A stretch of DNA of 37,004 nt from Thermotogae bacterium (GTDB lineage Bacteria; Hydrothermota; Hydrothermia; LBFQ01), in the NCBI GenBank assembly GCA_013153965.1, contig JAADDJ010000017.1:70242-107245 (forward strand), read 5' to 3'. A program made the position numbers and the translations under genes. Of this stretch, positions 7,523 through 16,094 are shown piece after piece. Positions within the stretch are counted from its first letter, which is position 1. Each line of letters begins with the position of its first letter. The notes below the pieces were generated by a model. The model did not search any database, was not told the DNA's origin, and saw only the letters and a list, made by a program, of their open reading frames with translations.

Positions 7523-7537
7523 CCTTTCCCTTTGGGC

Positions 7538-8650
7538 ATGAGAGTGGCATTCATTGACACGTCTCCCTTTTGGAGGTTCTCCTACGGACCCGCCCATCCC
7601 TTCAAGCTCCACCGTCTGCTCCTGACCCAAAGGATGCAGGGGCTGAAGGGTTTGCTTGATCATAGCGACGTACTTCCCCCCGAGCCCATAGACGAGGGCA
7701 AGCTTTTGCGCTTCCATACGCCCGACTATCTGCGAATCCTCCGGGAGGCCAACTCGGGAGTATTTAGGGATTACATGGCCCTCTACGGCCTCGGATACGG
7801 CGACAATCCGGTCTTTCCCGGTCTCTACGACTACTCAAGGCTCGTCGCGGGCGCATCCGCCTTGGCCGCCCGCAAGGTGGCGAGTGAAGGATACCTCAGG
7901 GCCTTCAACATGGCCGGGGGATTGCACCACGCCATGCCCGACCGCGCCTACGGATTCTGCTACCTGAATGACCCGGTGATGGCGATATACGAACTTTTGG
8001 AGAGGTACGAGAGGGTGCTCTATCTGGATGTAGATGCCCATCACGGCGACGGGGTTCAGCTGGCCTTCTACCATAACCCGCGCGTTCTGACGATCAGCAC
8101 CCATGAGAGCGGCAAGTACCTGTTCCCGGGAACGGGCCACGAGTACGAGATGGGGGAGGGTAGCGGATACGGGTACGCCCTCAACGTGCCCTTCCCGCCC
8201 ATGGCGGGGGACGACGTATATACCTTCGCCTTGGAGGAGGTGGTATTTCCCGCCGTTGAGCGATTCAACCCGCAGGTGGTGGTGAGCCAACTCGGGGCGG
8301 ATGCCCTCGCGGGGGATCCCCTGACCCACTGGAACCTGTCGTTGAACTCCTTCCTCCGGGTCCTCAAATTCTTGGACGGACTCAACTTGCCTTGGGTGGC
8401 CTTAGGTGGAGGTGGCTACAACATCCCCAACGTCGTGAGGGCTTGGACGCACGCCCTTGCCGTCCTCACGGGTGCGGGGATGACCTACGATGTTCCCGAG
8501 GAGTGGGCGGCGTTGGCCGAGGGGTACGGCGTGAGGTTGGAGTCCTTGGAGCCGGGCGATGAGACCGTATCCTCCGACGAGGTTTGGAGGGCGGTTAGGG
8601 ATGTGGTGCATTTCCTAAAGGGTCGCCATCCGCTCCTCGTGCATCCTTAA
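7538..8650 (+). CDS. acuC: AcuC-type histone deacetylase family protein
   Basis: The 370-residue protein is a class I/II-like zinc deacetylase of the AcuC branch. Metal and catalytic motifs are present: GGLHHAM (about 126-132), the metal-binding LDVDAHHGDGV (about 163-173), GADALAGDPLTHW (about 253-265) and the catalytic-tyrosine motif GGGGY (about 289-293). AcuC enzymes deacetylate protein lysines, classically acetyl-CoA synthetase. The start at ATG 7538 matches the family opening (MRVAFIDTSPF...YGPAHPFKLHRL); the longer GTG start at 7487 would add residues spanning the terminator hairpin. Unusually, I see neither a -10 box nor a Shine-Dalgarno site at this start. No acetyltransferase or acsA is adjacent. 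Confidence 0.93.
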   Translation: MRVAFIDTSPFWRFSYGPAHPFKLHRLLLTQRMQGLKGLLDHSDVLPPEPIDEGKLLRFHTPDYLRILREANSGVFRDYMALYGLGYGDNPVFPGLYDYSRLVAGASALAARKVASEGYLRAFNMAGGLHHAMPDRAYGFCYLNDPVMAIYELLERYERVLYLDVDAHHGDGVQLAFYHNPRVLTISTHESGKYLFPGTGHEYEMGEGSGYGYALNVPFPPMAGDDVYTFALEEVVFPAVERFNPQVVVSQLGADALAGDPLTHWNLSLNSFLRVLKFLDGLNLPWVALGGGGYNIPNVVRAWTHALAVLTGAGMTYDVPEEWAALAEGYGVRLESLEPGDETVSSDEVWRAVRDVVHFLKGRHPLLVHP

Positions 8651-8653
8651 AAT
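8648..8653 (+). promoter_or_regulatory. -10 box TAAAAT of the CsgG-like gene, containing the acuC stop codon
   Basis: TAAAAT begins with the TAA stop codon of acuC and lies 7 bases before the GTG at 8661. The predicted transcript start is base 8660, giving a leaderless mRNA with a GTG start. Confidence 0.65.
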
Positions 8654-8660
8654 CGGCGCG

Positions 8661-9248
8661 GTGGTGAGGTACGCGCCTTTGGTCCTCGCTCTGCTGGTTG
8701 GATGTGCCACGACGGAGGATCTTGAGAGGGGATACGTGGAGTATGCCACGTCCCCCCAGTTCAAGTTGAATCGCATAATCACGTTGGCCATCGTCCCGGG
8801 CGTGGAGATAGTGGATACCGCCGATTCGTCGCTCATGGACCTGCGAGAGGAGATATCCCGCAAGGCCTACGACTTCCTTCTGCGGGAGCTCATGAAGGTC
8901 CCGACGTTTGACATAGTGGAGCGCAGGGACCTTGACAAGGTCATGGAGGAGCTGGAGCTGTCCAACTCGCCCGTAGCCCTGCGGGAGGAGGCCCCCCGAT
9001 TGGGGAAACTCTTGGGAGCCCAAGCCGTCGCGTACTTCACCCTCTTGGAGGCCGACAGGATAGTGTATCCCTTCGGCGACGACGAGATAGGCTGGTTCTA
9101 CCGATTGACGGGGACCTTGAAGATTCTAGACGTTGAGACCGGAAGGCTCCTCTATCAGGCCACGGCCACGGCCGAAGGGTCGGACCTGAGCGGGACCCTT
9201 GAGAAGCTCATACGCAAGTGCGTATCTCCCCTAAGGCTCAGAAGGTAG
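8661..9248 (+). CDS. CsgG/LpoB-like lipoprotein
   Basis: This 195-residue protein begins MVRYAPLVLALLVGCATT, a compact lipoprotein signal with a good lipobox (LVGC). The mature part follows the CsgG/LpoB pattern: a strand IITLAIVPG, the helix EEISRKAYDFLLRELMKV, then FDIVERRDLDKVMEELEL and GKLLGAQAVAYFTLLEA. A final strand pair follows with DVETGRLLYQATATAEG. CsgG proteins form outer-membrane export pores, while LpoB-type relatives activate peptidoglycan synthases. With no curli genes nearby, a general envelope role is all that can be said. Two adjacent GTG codons are possible starts; promoter spacing allows either. The 3' end overlaps the convergent bamA by 11 bases. Confidence 0.8.
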   Translation: MVRYAPLVLALLVGCATTEDLERGYVEYATSPQFKLNRIITLAIVPGVEIVDTADSSLMDLREEISRKAYDFLLRELMKVPTFDIVERRDLDKVMEELELSNSPVALREEAPRLGKLLGAQAVAYFTLLEADRIVYPFGDDEIGWFYRLTGTLKILDVETGRLLYQATATAEGSDLSGTLEKLIRKCVSPLRLRR

Positions 9249-11565
9249 CTCCTATCTGGAAGTGGGGTATCCAACGGTGTGATGGGTCGTCAAACCCGTA
9301 TCCGAGGTCCAATCCCATTATCCCCAACATGGGTATCTGGGCGCGAAAGCCTATGCCCGCCGAGCGCTTCAGCTCCCGCAGGTCAACCGTACGGGGCTCC
9401 CACCAGGCGTTTCCCGCCTCGGCGAATGCCAGAAGGTAAAAATTCTCGCTCGGCCTTATCCGGAACTCGTAGGTGAAGACGGCAAAGACCTTTCCCCCTA
9501 TGACGTTGGGACCCACCTTCGTCCCAACGCTCCGGAGGGAGTAGCCCCGCAGTCCGTAGAATCCCACATCTCCGAGGAGGAAGTACTCAAAGAAGGGTAT
9601 CTCCTTGTCGGACGTCAGGCCGGTCAGAAGTCCTCCTCTGACCCTGAAGGCGTTTATCAGCTTGTCTCCGCCGAAGAGGGGTAGGGGCTTGAAGAGTTGG
9701 ATCTCGGGGAAGTGGCGGGTGAAGTTCGCGTCGCCGCCGAGAGGTCCTCCGACCAGGTCCAGCTCGTATGAGACCCGGTATCCGTTCATGGCGTTGAATA
9801 TGCGGTCGCGGGAGTCGTAATACACGGTCCCCGATAGGGTGCTCATGTACAGACCCCTGTCCTTATCCTTCCAGTACTCGTAGAAGGGCTGGCCCGCGTA
9901 CTTGGGGTTTATGTCGTAGAGGCGGATACGCTCAAACTTGTAAAAGCCGTTTATCCCCCAGTAGGTTCCGAATATACGCCTTCCGGCATTGACCTGAAAT
10001 CCCACGTTGTTCTGCCAGTAGTCAAAGTAGTAGCTGGTCAGGTAATACACGGAGGCTCCCACGCTCGTCGGCGTGCCGCCGAACCAAGGCTCGGTGAATG
10101 AGAATCTGAAATTCTTTCTCCAAGAGCCGTACTCAACGACGACGGCTATGGACTGCCCCCTCCCGAGGAAGTTGGGTTGCTGGAAGGAGAGGTTCCCGAA
10201 TACTCCCTCCAGCTGGCTGTAGCTGATGCCGGCGCTTATCTGACCGGTGGGCCTCTCGCTCACGCGCACGTTGAGGTCTATCCATAGGGAATCGTCGGGG
10301 ACCGGGGAGAAGTCCGGCTGGACCGACTCAAAGTAGTTGAGGAAGTATAGGTTCCGCACGCTCCTCATGAGCTTGGAGCGGGAGAAGTACTCGCCGGGGA
10401 AGAGCCAGAATTCCCTCCTTATGACCCTGTCGTACGTGCGGGTGTTCCCGTAGATATTCACCAGCCTCACCTTAACGCGCCAGTTCTCGGTAATGTTGAA
10501 GTGTATGTCTATGAGACTGTCGCGACGGGTCTCCTCATCCTGTACGTGGGCGTATATGTATCCGGAGTCGGCGTAGAGCCCCAGTATCTCCTGCTTCATC
10601 TCCGAGTGTTTCCTGCGGGAGTACAGCTTGGGATCAAGGGCCTGGGGAGCTCTGTACCAAAGGCGGTACTTCACCCAGTCAAGGGGATTGCTCTTTTTTT
10701 TTACCCTCTCCGCCACCTCCAAAAGGACCGTATCGCTGAAGACCTCGTTTCCCTCAAAGGATAGATTCCCGAACTCGTACTTCCTCCCCTCGCTCAAGAA
10801 GACCACCAACCCCATGAATCCCTTCTCCAGCTTAACCGTCCTGAACGAATCAACCCTCGCGTCCGGATAGCCGTGGTCGTGGTAGAACTCCTCTATGCGA
10901 CGTAGGTCCTTCTCCCACCTGTCCTCGTCAAATATGTACCAGCTGGTAAATCTCATCCACCATCTGTAGGGTTTGGTGTGGATGACTCGGCTCAGGGTCA
11001 GGTCCGAATAGGCCTCGTTCCCCTTGAAGTCTATGAAGCCCACCTTGAACTTCTCCCCCTCCTTCACCTTGAACTTGACCTCCACCTCTCCCTTCTTGTC
11101 GGGTTTGCTCACCTCGTACTCCACCTTGGCCTGCAGGTAGCCCTTCTGGTGGTATATCTTCTCTATTATCCGCTTCATCTTGAAGAGATTCCTCTCGGTG
11201 GCGGCCTTATTCTTGAACACCTTGTTCAGGGTGTCGGTGAAGGTCTTGGCCTTGACTTTGCGGGCACCCTCCACCTTTATCTTCTTTATCCGGGGAGCCT
11301 CCTTGAGGTCAAACAGGAGGTCCAAGGTATCCCCATGGACCATCCCGAGGACTTTCACATCGTCAAAGATTCCGAGATTCCACAGCCTGTTGAGGACGTC
11401 CTTGAAGTCCATCCCCGTTATCTTTTGACCTTTCTCCAACTTTAGGGCGTTGTACAGAACCTGATGGTTCGTCCATTTGACCCCCATGAACTGTACCTGC
11501 CCGATGTACAGGGCTCTGGGACGATGTAAGGTGTCCGACATCTGCGCGAGGAAAAGCACGAACAT
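9238..11565 (-). CDS. bamA: Outer-membrane assembly factor BamA
   Basis: The 775-residue protein inserts beta-barrel proteins into the outer membrane. Five POTRA domains occupy roughly residues 20-390 (IGQVQFMGVKWTNHQVLYNAL is the first; KVRLVNIYGNTRTYDRVIRREF the last). A C-terminal 16-strand barrel (bacterial surface antigen domain) follows and ends in the aromatic terminus FQIGATF. The start at 11565 is supported by TAGAAT 7 bases upstream. An open frame continues further upstream but through the promoter. The resulting N-terminus, MFVLFLAQMSDTLHRPRAL, leaves an export signal of only seven or eight residues with no basic residue, which is remarkable for BamA. It is divergent from the EF-G-like gene and convergent with the CsgG-like gene. 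Confidence 0.95.
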   Translation of the reverse strand: MFVLFLAQMSDTLHRPRALYIGQVQFMGVKWTNHQVLYNALKLEKGQKITGMDFKDVLNRLWNLGIFDDVKVLGMVHGDTLDLLFDLKEAPRIKKIKVEGARKVKAKTFTDTLNKVFKNKAATERNLFKMKRIIEKIYHQKGYLQAKVEYEVSKPDKKGEVEVKFKVKEGEKFKVGFIDFKGNEAYSDLTLSRVIHTKPYRWWMRFTSWYIFDEDRWEKDLRRIEEFYHDHGYPDARVDSFRTVKLEKGFMGLVVFLSEGRKYEFGNLSFEGNEVFSDTVLLEVAERVKKKSNPLDWVKYRLWYRAPQALDPKLYSRRKHSEMKQEILGLYADSGYIYAHVQDEETRRDSLIDIHFNITENWRVKVRLVNIYGNTRTYDRVIRREFWLFPGEYFSRSKLMRSVRNLYFLNYFESVQPDFSPVPDDSLWIDLNVRVSERPTGQISAGISYSQLEGVFGNLSFQQPNFLGRGQSIAVVVEYGSWRKNFRFSFTEPWFGGTPTSVGASVYYLTSYYFDYWQNNVGFQVNAGRRIFGTYWGINGFYKFERIRLYDINPKYAGQPFYEYWKDKDRGLYMSTLSGTVYYDSRDRIFNAMNGYRVSYELDLVGGPLGGDANFTRHFPEIQLFKPLPLFGGDKLINAFRVRGGLLTGLTSDKEIPFFEYFLLGDVGFYGLRGYSLRSVGTKVGPNVIGGKVFAVFTYEFRIRPSENFYLLAFAEAGNAWWEPRTVDLRELKRSAGIGFRAQIPMLGIMGLDLGYGFDDPSHRWIPHFQIGATF

Positions 11566-11572
11566 GGACACT

Positions 11573-11578
11573 ATTCTA
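11573..11578 (-). promoter_or_regulatory. -10 box TAGAAT of bamA
   Basis: TAGAAT lies 7 bases before the bamA ATG. It shares a 75-bp divergent region with the EF-G-like gene's promoter, which has the same hexamer and the same 7-base spacing. Confidence 0.7.
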
Positions 11579-11627
11579 CCCCCGAACCCCTTCCTTCGTG
11601 GAAACCCCCCTCGGCATCCGACGAGTG

Positions 11628-11633
11628 TAGAAT
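11628..11633 (+). promoter_or_regulatory. -10 box TAGAAT of the EF-G-like gene
   Basis: TAGAAT is followed by 7 bases and the ATG at 11641; the transcript should start one base before the ATG. Confidence 0.7.
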
Positions 11634-11640
11634 ACCGCCT

Positions 11641-13515
11641 ATGAAAGGCAAGGCCGTAGCTTTCGCGGGGCAACCCCTATCCGGAAAGACTTACACTTTG
11701 GCCCACATATTGGCACATCTGAAGAAGATACCCAAAGCGGATACCAAGTATCTGGATTACGAGCCGGACGAGCAGGAGAGGGGTTCAACGACCACCCTTA
11801 AGGTCTTCTCGGTGATTGAGCCGGACGCTCGCGTCCATTTCTTGGACACTCCCGGTTTCATAGAGTTCTTCTATCAGAGTGATCTGGGGATCCGCATGGC
11901 GGATACGGCCTTCATATTCCTGAAGGCCGGCAGCGAGGTTGATGCCAGCGTTGAGCACGCCTACCTGACGGCCAAGCGCTTCTCCATCCCCTCAACCTTC
12001 GTCATAACCCAGTACTCTTCGGGAGAGTGGCAGAAGACTTTGGATTCAATAAGGGAACTCACGGGAGGCAAGGCTCAGATATTCTCCGAGCCCGGCACCC
12101 CTCCCACCTTGGAGAACATGAGCGATGATCTGAAGGAGGAGGTCATATCCTTTGACGACGAGCTTCTGGAGAAGTTCTTGGAGGAGGGGGAGGTCGGAGA
12201 TGATGAGATAAGGGCGGTTCTGGAGAGGGCCCTTCGCTCGCCCGATATCCATCCCGTCCTCTTCATAGACGGTGGGGATGACGCCGCACAGCTTTACGAG
12301 TACATAAAGCGTTTCGTGCCCGGTTTCTCCCACGAGGAGGTCCCCGCGGTCGTCATATTCAAGGCCTCCTTTGACCCCTCCATGGGCGAGCAGTTCTACG
12401 GTAGGGCCTTCGGCAAGATAACGAAGGGGATGGAGCTTCGCAATCGTCGCACGGGTACGGTTGAGAAACTCTCGCACATATACGTGCCTCTGGGGAAGAA
12501 TCGGGAGGAGGTGGATGAGATACTGGCCGGCGACTTCGTCGTACTGCCCAAGCTGAAGGACGCGGAGGTGGGCGACGTTCTGACGGCCGGCGATGTGGAG
12601 TTCTCCTACGACTTCCTGGAGGAGCCCTTCAAGCCCTACGTGGTGGCCATAAGCCCCCGCGGCCGCTCCTCCGAAGAGAAGATATCCGACGCCATGCACC
12701 GCCTCAGCAGGGAGGACAGGTCCTTCTCCTACGAGTACAACGCCGAGCTCCATCAGCACCTGCTCAAGGCGCAGGGTGCCACCCACGTAAATGCCATAGT
12801 CTCACGCCTCAAGGGTAAGTTCGGCGTGGAGGTGGACCTGACGAGGCCCAAGATCCCCTATCGCGAGACCATACGCAAGAAGGCGGAGGCGGAGGGTAAG
12901 ATAAAGAAGCAGACGGGAGGTCGTGGTCAGTACGCCATAGCCAACATACGGATAGAGCCCCTACCTCGGGAGAAGGATTACGAGTTCATAAACTCCATAT
13001 TCGGCGGAGCCATACCCAAGGAGTACATACCCTCCGTGGAGACGGGGATAAAGAAGGCGATGGCCGAGGGTGTCGTGGCGGGCTATCCGGTGGTCAATGT
13101 GAAGATTGAGCTGTACGACGGCAAGCACCACCCGGTGGATTCGTCCAACTTCGCCTTTGAGATGGCCGGCAAACTCGCCTTCAAGAACGCCGCCGAGAAG
13201 GCGGACCCTTACATCTTGGAGCCCTTCTACGAGGTGGAGATCCTCGTCCCCGAGGAGCATCTGGGGGATGTGATGGGCGAGATCAACTCCCGGCGCGGTA
13301 GGGTGATGGGATTTGAGCCCGCCGAGAGGAAGGGCTACCAGCGGATAAAGGCCTTGGTACCCCTTGAGAACGTCTATGACCTGATAGTGCCTCTACGCTC
13401 CATAACCAAGGGGAGGACGGAGCTCATATACAGGTTCTCCCACTACGAGGAGGCACCCAAGAACGTTCAGGACAGGGTCATAGCCGAGTACCAGCAGGCC
13501 CAGAGTCAGGGGTAG
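11641..13515 (+). CDS. EF-G-like translation factor paralogue with damaged GTPase motifs
   Basis: This 624-residue protein has the EF-G layout: a G domain (about 1-220), a barrel domain (about 235-325), then domains III-V (about 330-610, including RGQYAIANIRIEP and GEINSRRGRVMGFE). It resembles the EF-G-2/EF-G-like branch rather than canonical FusA. The P-loop GQPLSGKT (10-17) and the DTPG of G3 (69-72) are intact. However, the residue after DTPG, a catalytic His in canonical EF-G, is Phe73. The NKxD motif that selects guanine reads TQYS (123-126). It may bind nucleotide weakly or not hydrolyse GTP. A canonical fusA is presumably elsewhere. It is leaderless, and its 3' end overlaps the convergent gene by 38 bases. 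Its role is unknown; ribosome-associated regulation is a guess. Confidence 0.88.
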   Translation: MKGKAVAFAGQPLSGKTYTLAHILAHLKKIPKADTKYLDYEPDEQERGSTTTLKVFSVIEPDARVHFLDTPGFIEFFYQSDLGIRMADTAFIFLKAGSEVDASVEHAYLTAKRFSIPSTFVITQYSSGEWQKTLDSIRELTGGKAQIFSEPGTPPTLENMSDDLKEEVISFDDELLEKFLEEGEVGDDEIRAVLERALRSPDIHPVLFIDGGDDAAQLYEYIKRFVPGFSHEEVPAVVIFKASFDPSMGEQFYGRAFGKITKGMELRNRRTGTVEKLSHIYVPLGKNREEVDEILAGDFVVLPKLKDAEVGDVLTAGDVEFSYDFLEEPFKPYVVAISPRGRSSEEKISDAMHRLSREDRSFSYEYNAELHQHLLKAQGATHVNAIVSRLKGKFGVEVDLTRPKIPYRETIRKKAEAEGKIKKQTGGRGQYAIANIRIEPLPREKDYEFINSIFGGAIPKEYIPSVETGIKKAMAEGVVAGYPVVNVKIELYDGKHHPVDSSNFAFEMAGKLAFKNAAEKADPYILEPFYEVEILVPEEHLGDVMGEINSRRGRVMGFEPAERKGYQRIKALVPLENVYDLIVPLRSITKGRTELIYRFSHYEEAPKNVQDRVIAEYQQAQSQG

Positions 13516-13936
13516 GGGAGGATATCCTACCCACCGGTATGGCGTACTCCCGTATGACGATACCGAGGGTGTCGTCCAATATCAGGGGGCGTGTCCTGCA
13601 CATGTACGCGAAGGGGTCGGGAGAGAGATGGCGGGCCCGCACGAACCTCTCATGGACCTTCCTCGGCTTGAGTCGCACGCTCACCGGCAGACCCTCCTCA
13701 TCCACCACGATGAAATTCACGCCCCTCTCCTCCTCAAAGAGCACCTCCGTGCTCCCGTCCCTCATAACTCTCAGGACCTCCGTCCTGTAGAATACGCACG
13801 GCACCTTCGCGTAGCGTGAGCGCAAGGGCTCATCCAAGGGAACTATCCTGTACCTCTCGCGCCGAAAGGTCTTTCCAAGAAGCAGGAGAAGGACCAGAGC
13901 GGCGAAGAGAGCGACCGCGCCCCACAGCACGAGCAC
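13478..13936 (-). CDS. Small membrane-anchored protein, possibly GIDE-domain-like
   Basis: The 152-residue protein starts with one hydrophobic helix (MLVLWGAVALFAALVLLLLLG) followed by a soluble domain. The core, PCVFYRTEV then GVNFIVVDEEGLPVSVRL, recalls the GIDE-type domain found in membrane proteins next to LemA, but the match is by eye and uncertain. It starts at a GTG 5 bases after TATAAT; the next in-frame GTG, two codons on, is an alternative. The last 12 codons are antisense to the end of the EF-G-like gene. It lies directly behind PAP2 but has its own promoter overlapping the PAP2 stop codon. No function assigned. Confidence 0.75.
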   Translation of the reverse strand: MLVLWGAVALFAALVLLLLLGKTFRRERYRIVPLDEPLRSRYAKVPCVFYRTEVLRVMRDGSTEVLFEEERGVNFIVVDEEGLPVSVRLKPRKVHERFVRARHLSPDPFAYMCRTRPLILDDTLGIVIREYAIPVGRISSPTPDSGPAGTRL

Positions 13937-13941
13937 GTCCT

Positions 13942-13947
13942 ATTATA
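13942..13947 (-). promoter_or_regulatory. -10 box TATAAT of the small anchored gene, containing the PAP2 stop codon
   Basis: A consensus TATAAT whose internal TAA is the stop codon of the PAP2 gene. It lies 5 bases before the GTG at 13936. Confidence 0.65.
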
Positions 13948-14539
13948 AGGCGGCGTCTTGGCTCTCCCTCCACCTGCCTATGAGGTAGCCCACGGAGAAT
14001 CCGATACCCGCCCCCATAATGACGTCGGAGAGCCAATGTCTGTCAAAGTATATGCGTGCCGCCCCCACCCCGGAGGCCAAGAGGAGTCCCGACCACCTGA
14101 CCCAAGCGTTGGACGTCCTCGCGAAGACGTAGCCGGCGGCCGAGAAGGCCACCGACGTGTGCCCCGACGGGAGGGAGTGGAAGTCGTCGTCAAGGTTGAG
14201 GGGATGGAAGGCCGTAGGCCCCAAGCCGACGCTGGGCCGAGCTCTTCCAAAGAGGGCCTTGAGCGCGACCGTAGCGGTCCCGGTGATGAGGAAGGAGACC
14301 TCCCCCCATCCTCCGAAATCCCTCATCCCTTCGTCCTTGAGAACATATCCCAAGAGTGCGAGACTTCCCCAACCGACCAGATGGACCTTCCCATCCCCGA
14401 GGGTGTTTATGCCGCCGAAGAGCAGGTCGGCCCTCCGAGAGCGGTGGGTTTGCGCCCACTCCCTTATGGGCTCGTCCAAGAGGAGTATGGACGTGGGCGT
14501 CAGGAGTAGGGACGTTGAGAGGACTAAACCTTCAACCAT
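13943..14539 (-). CDS. PAP2-family phosphatase, membrane-bound
   Basis: This 198-residue integral membrane protein carries the three PAP2 phosphatase motifs in order: KALFGRARP (Kx6RP), PSGHTS, and ARIYFDRHWLSD (SRx5Hx3D-like, with the Ser replaced by Ala). Four to five hydrophobic segments surround them. PAP2 enzymes remove phosphate from lipid phosphates such as undecaprenyl pyrophosphate or phosphatidic acid, with the active site on the periplasmic side. The start ATG at 14539 overlaps the end of the upstream permease gene by 16 bases, so it belongs to the transaldolase-MCE-permease operon. With MCE and permease genes it may serve envelope lipid handling; the substrate is unknown. Confidence 0.9.
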   Translation of the reverse strand: MVEGLVLSTSLLLTPTSILLLDEPIREWAQTHRSRRADLLFGGINTLGDGKVHLVGWGSLALLGYVLKDEGMRDFGGWGEVSFLITGTATVALKALFGRARPSVGLGPTAFHPLNLDDDFHSLPSGHTSVAFSAAGYVFARTSNAWVRWSGLLLASGVGAARIYFDRHWLSDVIMGAGIGFSVGYLIGRWRESQDAAL

Positions 14540-15306
14540 ACCTCCCTCCTTACGAGCCACACGAGGACGAATACGAGGAAGGCCAAGGATGTGGTGGTGG
14601 CCCCATAGGGAAGGTCAAAGGTGTAGGAGACGGCGTATCCACCCAAGGTCATGAGGACGGCCAGCACCCCGCTCATGAGGAGCGATAAGGTAAATCCCCG
14701 AAAGAGCATGAAGGACAGGAGGGCGGGGACGACCAGAAGGGAGGATGTGAGGATGGAGCCGAATATCCGCAGGACCAGAATTATCACGAGGGTTTGAAAG
14801 AGGATTAGGATGCCCGTGTATAGGTTTATGGGGACCTTCTCCGCGGCCGCAATCTCCTCGCTGAACATATAGACCTTGAGGCGATCATAGCGTACCCCCA
14901 CGAGTGCTGATCCGACCGCGAGCAGGATGAGAGCGGCGAAGACGTCCGACCAGGTCGCCAGGGTGATGTTGCCGAACATGTAGGACCAGAGGAGGTTGGC
15001 GTACCCCCTGTAGAACCTCAGGGCTATGGCCCCCACGCTCATGAGGAAGGAGAAGGTCAGACCTATGACCGCATCCTGCGGCAGCCTCCTGCCGAACAGG
15101 AACATACCCAAGCCCATGAGCAGACCGAAGGCCATGCCACCTATCTGGGGGTTCATACCCGCGACGACGGCCAAGGCTATGCCGCCGAACATGGCGTGGG
15201 CCACCCCCGTGGTGGCGAAGGCCATATTCTTTGAGACCACGAAGAAGGACGCCAGTCCCAGAAGGAGACCACCCACGAGGGCCGTAATTACGTGGAGAGT
15301 TATCAT
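14524..15306 (-). CDS. ABC-3 family metal-type ABC transporter permease
   Basis: The 260-residue protein has the hydrophobic pattern of ABC-3 permeases (ZnuB/MntB type), with seven to eight membrane helices. The family block GVAHAMFGGIALA is at about residues 35-47, and LTSSLLVVPAL at about 183-193 holds another conserved permease motif. Such permeases import zinc, manganese or iron together with an ATPase and a substrate-binding protein. Neither partner is encoded nearby, so they must be elsewhere if the protein works as a classical transporter. It starts at an ATG that overlaps the MCE gene's stop codon as TGATG. Metal specificity cannot be read from sequence. Confidence 0.9.
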   Translation of the reverse strand: MITLHVITALVGGLLLGLASFFVVSKNMAFATTGVAHAMFGGIALAVVAGMNPQIGGMAFGLLMGLGMFLFGRRLPQDAVIGLTFSFLMSVGAIALRFYRGYANLLWSYMFGNITLATWSDVFAALILLAVGSALVGVRYDRLKVYMFSEEIAAAEKVPINLYTGILILFQTLVIILVLRIFGSILTSSLLVVPALLSFMLFRGFTLSLLMSGVLAVLMTLGGYAVSYTFDLPYGATTTSLAFLVFVLVWLVRREVWLKV

Positions 15307-16094
15307 CAGAAGACCTTGATACGAAGATTTATGTAGCGCTCGGGGTGGCTCTTTATATCCTCAATCAGGGCCCGCAACTCCTTCACGGTGAGACTGACCT
15401 CGTTGTAGAGTGAATCCTCGGTCATCAGACGTTGCACCGTGCCATCGGCACGTATGAAGGAATCCACGACGGAGGCCGTCTCATCCAGACGATTCGTTAT
15501 CTGGAGCAGCTGGTAGGAGAGGGCATCTACCTTGGCGTTGGCGTTGTCGGCGAGGTCTCGGGTTGAGGCTATGAGCTCTTTAAGGTCCCTGCTGATTGAG
15601 GCGAGCTCCCTCTGGGTTTGCACGAGGAGGATGTTGGCGCTGGTTAGGGCCGTATCCGTCTTGGCGGAGATCCTCTGAAAGCTCTGGAGGATGCGATCTA
15701 TCAGGAATATGAAGTCGGTGAAGGTGGGCGTCTCCTCCCCCTTTATGACGCTACCTTCGGGCAGGAATTTGCCCTTCCCCTGATAGACGGCCAGCTTCCG
15801 GTTTCCCACCACGCCCTCGTTCTCTATGCGGGCGTAGGCTCCCTCACGCAGCCTTATACCCTCAAGGTAGAACCTTATGATCACGCTGTCGGTGTATATC
15901 TCTATGCGCTCAATCCTACCCACATTCACGCCTTGAAGGCTCACGGGGTCGCCGTTTCCCAAGAATCCCGCCGTTCTGAAGGAGGCACCGTAGCGGTACC
16001 TCTTCTTTAGAGAGAAATTCTTGAGCCAAAGGAGGCCGGCCACTCCCATACCCAACGCCAAGAGCAGGAAGAGAGCGGCCTTAAGCCTCTCCAT
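15306..16094 (-). CDS. MCE/MlaD-family lipid-binding protein
   Basis: This 262-residue protein has an N-terminal anchor helix (about 7-25) and then an MCE domain. The domain begins at YGASFRTAGFLGNGDPVSLQGVNVGRIERI (about 37-66, a classic MCE pattern) and runs to about 120. A long alpha-helical, probably coiled-coil tail (about 130-235) follows, as in MlaD/PqiB relatives that form tubes across the periplasm for lipid movement. The ATG at 16094 overlaps the transaldolase stop as TGATG; a GTG one codon upstream is an alternative. The usual partners MlaE (permease) and MlaF (ATPase) are not adjacent; an ABC-3 permease follows instead. Confidence 0.88.
   Translation of the reverse strand: MERLKAALFLLLALGMGVAGLLWLKNFSLKKRYRYGASFRTAGFLGNGDPVSLQGVNVGRIERIEIYTDSVIIRFYLEGIRLREGAYARIENEGVVGNRKLAVYQGKGKFLPEGSVIKGEETPTFTDFIFLIDRILQSFQRISAKTDTALTSANILLVQTQRELASISRDLKELIASTRDLADNANAKVDALSYQLLQITNRLDETASVVDSFIRADGTVQRLMTEDSLYNEVSLTVKELRALIEDIKSHPERYINLRIKVF

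Noticed and set aside
7487-7537. Longer N-terminus for AcuC from GTG 7487
   Set aside because: It would encode residues across the terminator hairpin and overlaps the lipoprotein stop; family members begin at the MRVAFI-type start.
6645-7550. 301-codon open frame on the minus strand
   Set aside because: It covers the lipoprotein gene and its promoter and terminator, has Gly/Val/His-rich composition typical of antisense frames, and has no promoter box of its own.
11595-11610. -35 element for the EF-G-like promoter
   Set aside because: The expected position holds a run of C; no TTGACA-like hexamer at 16-18 bp. The same is true for most -10 boxes, so -35 calls were not made except at 6651.
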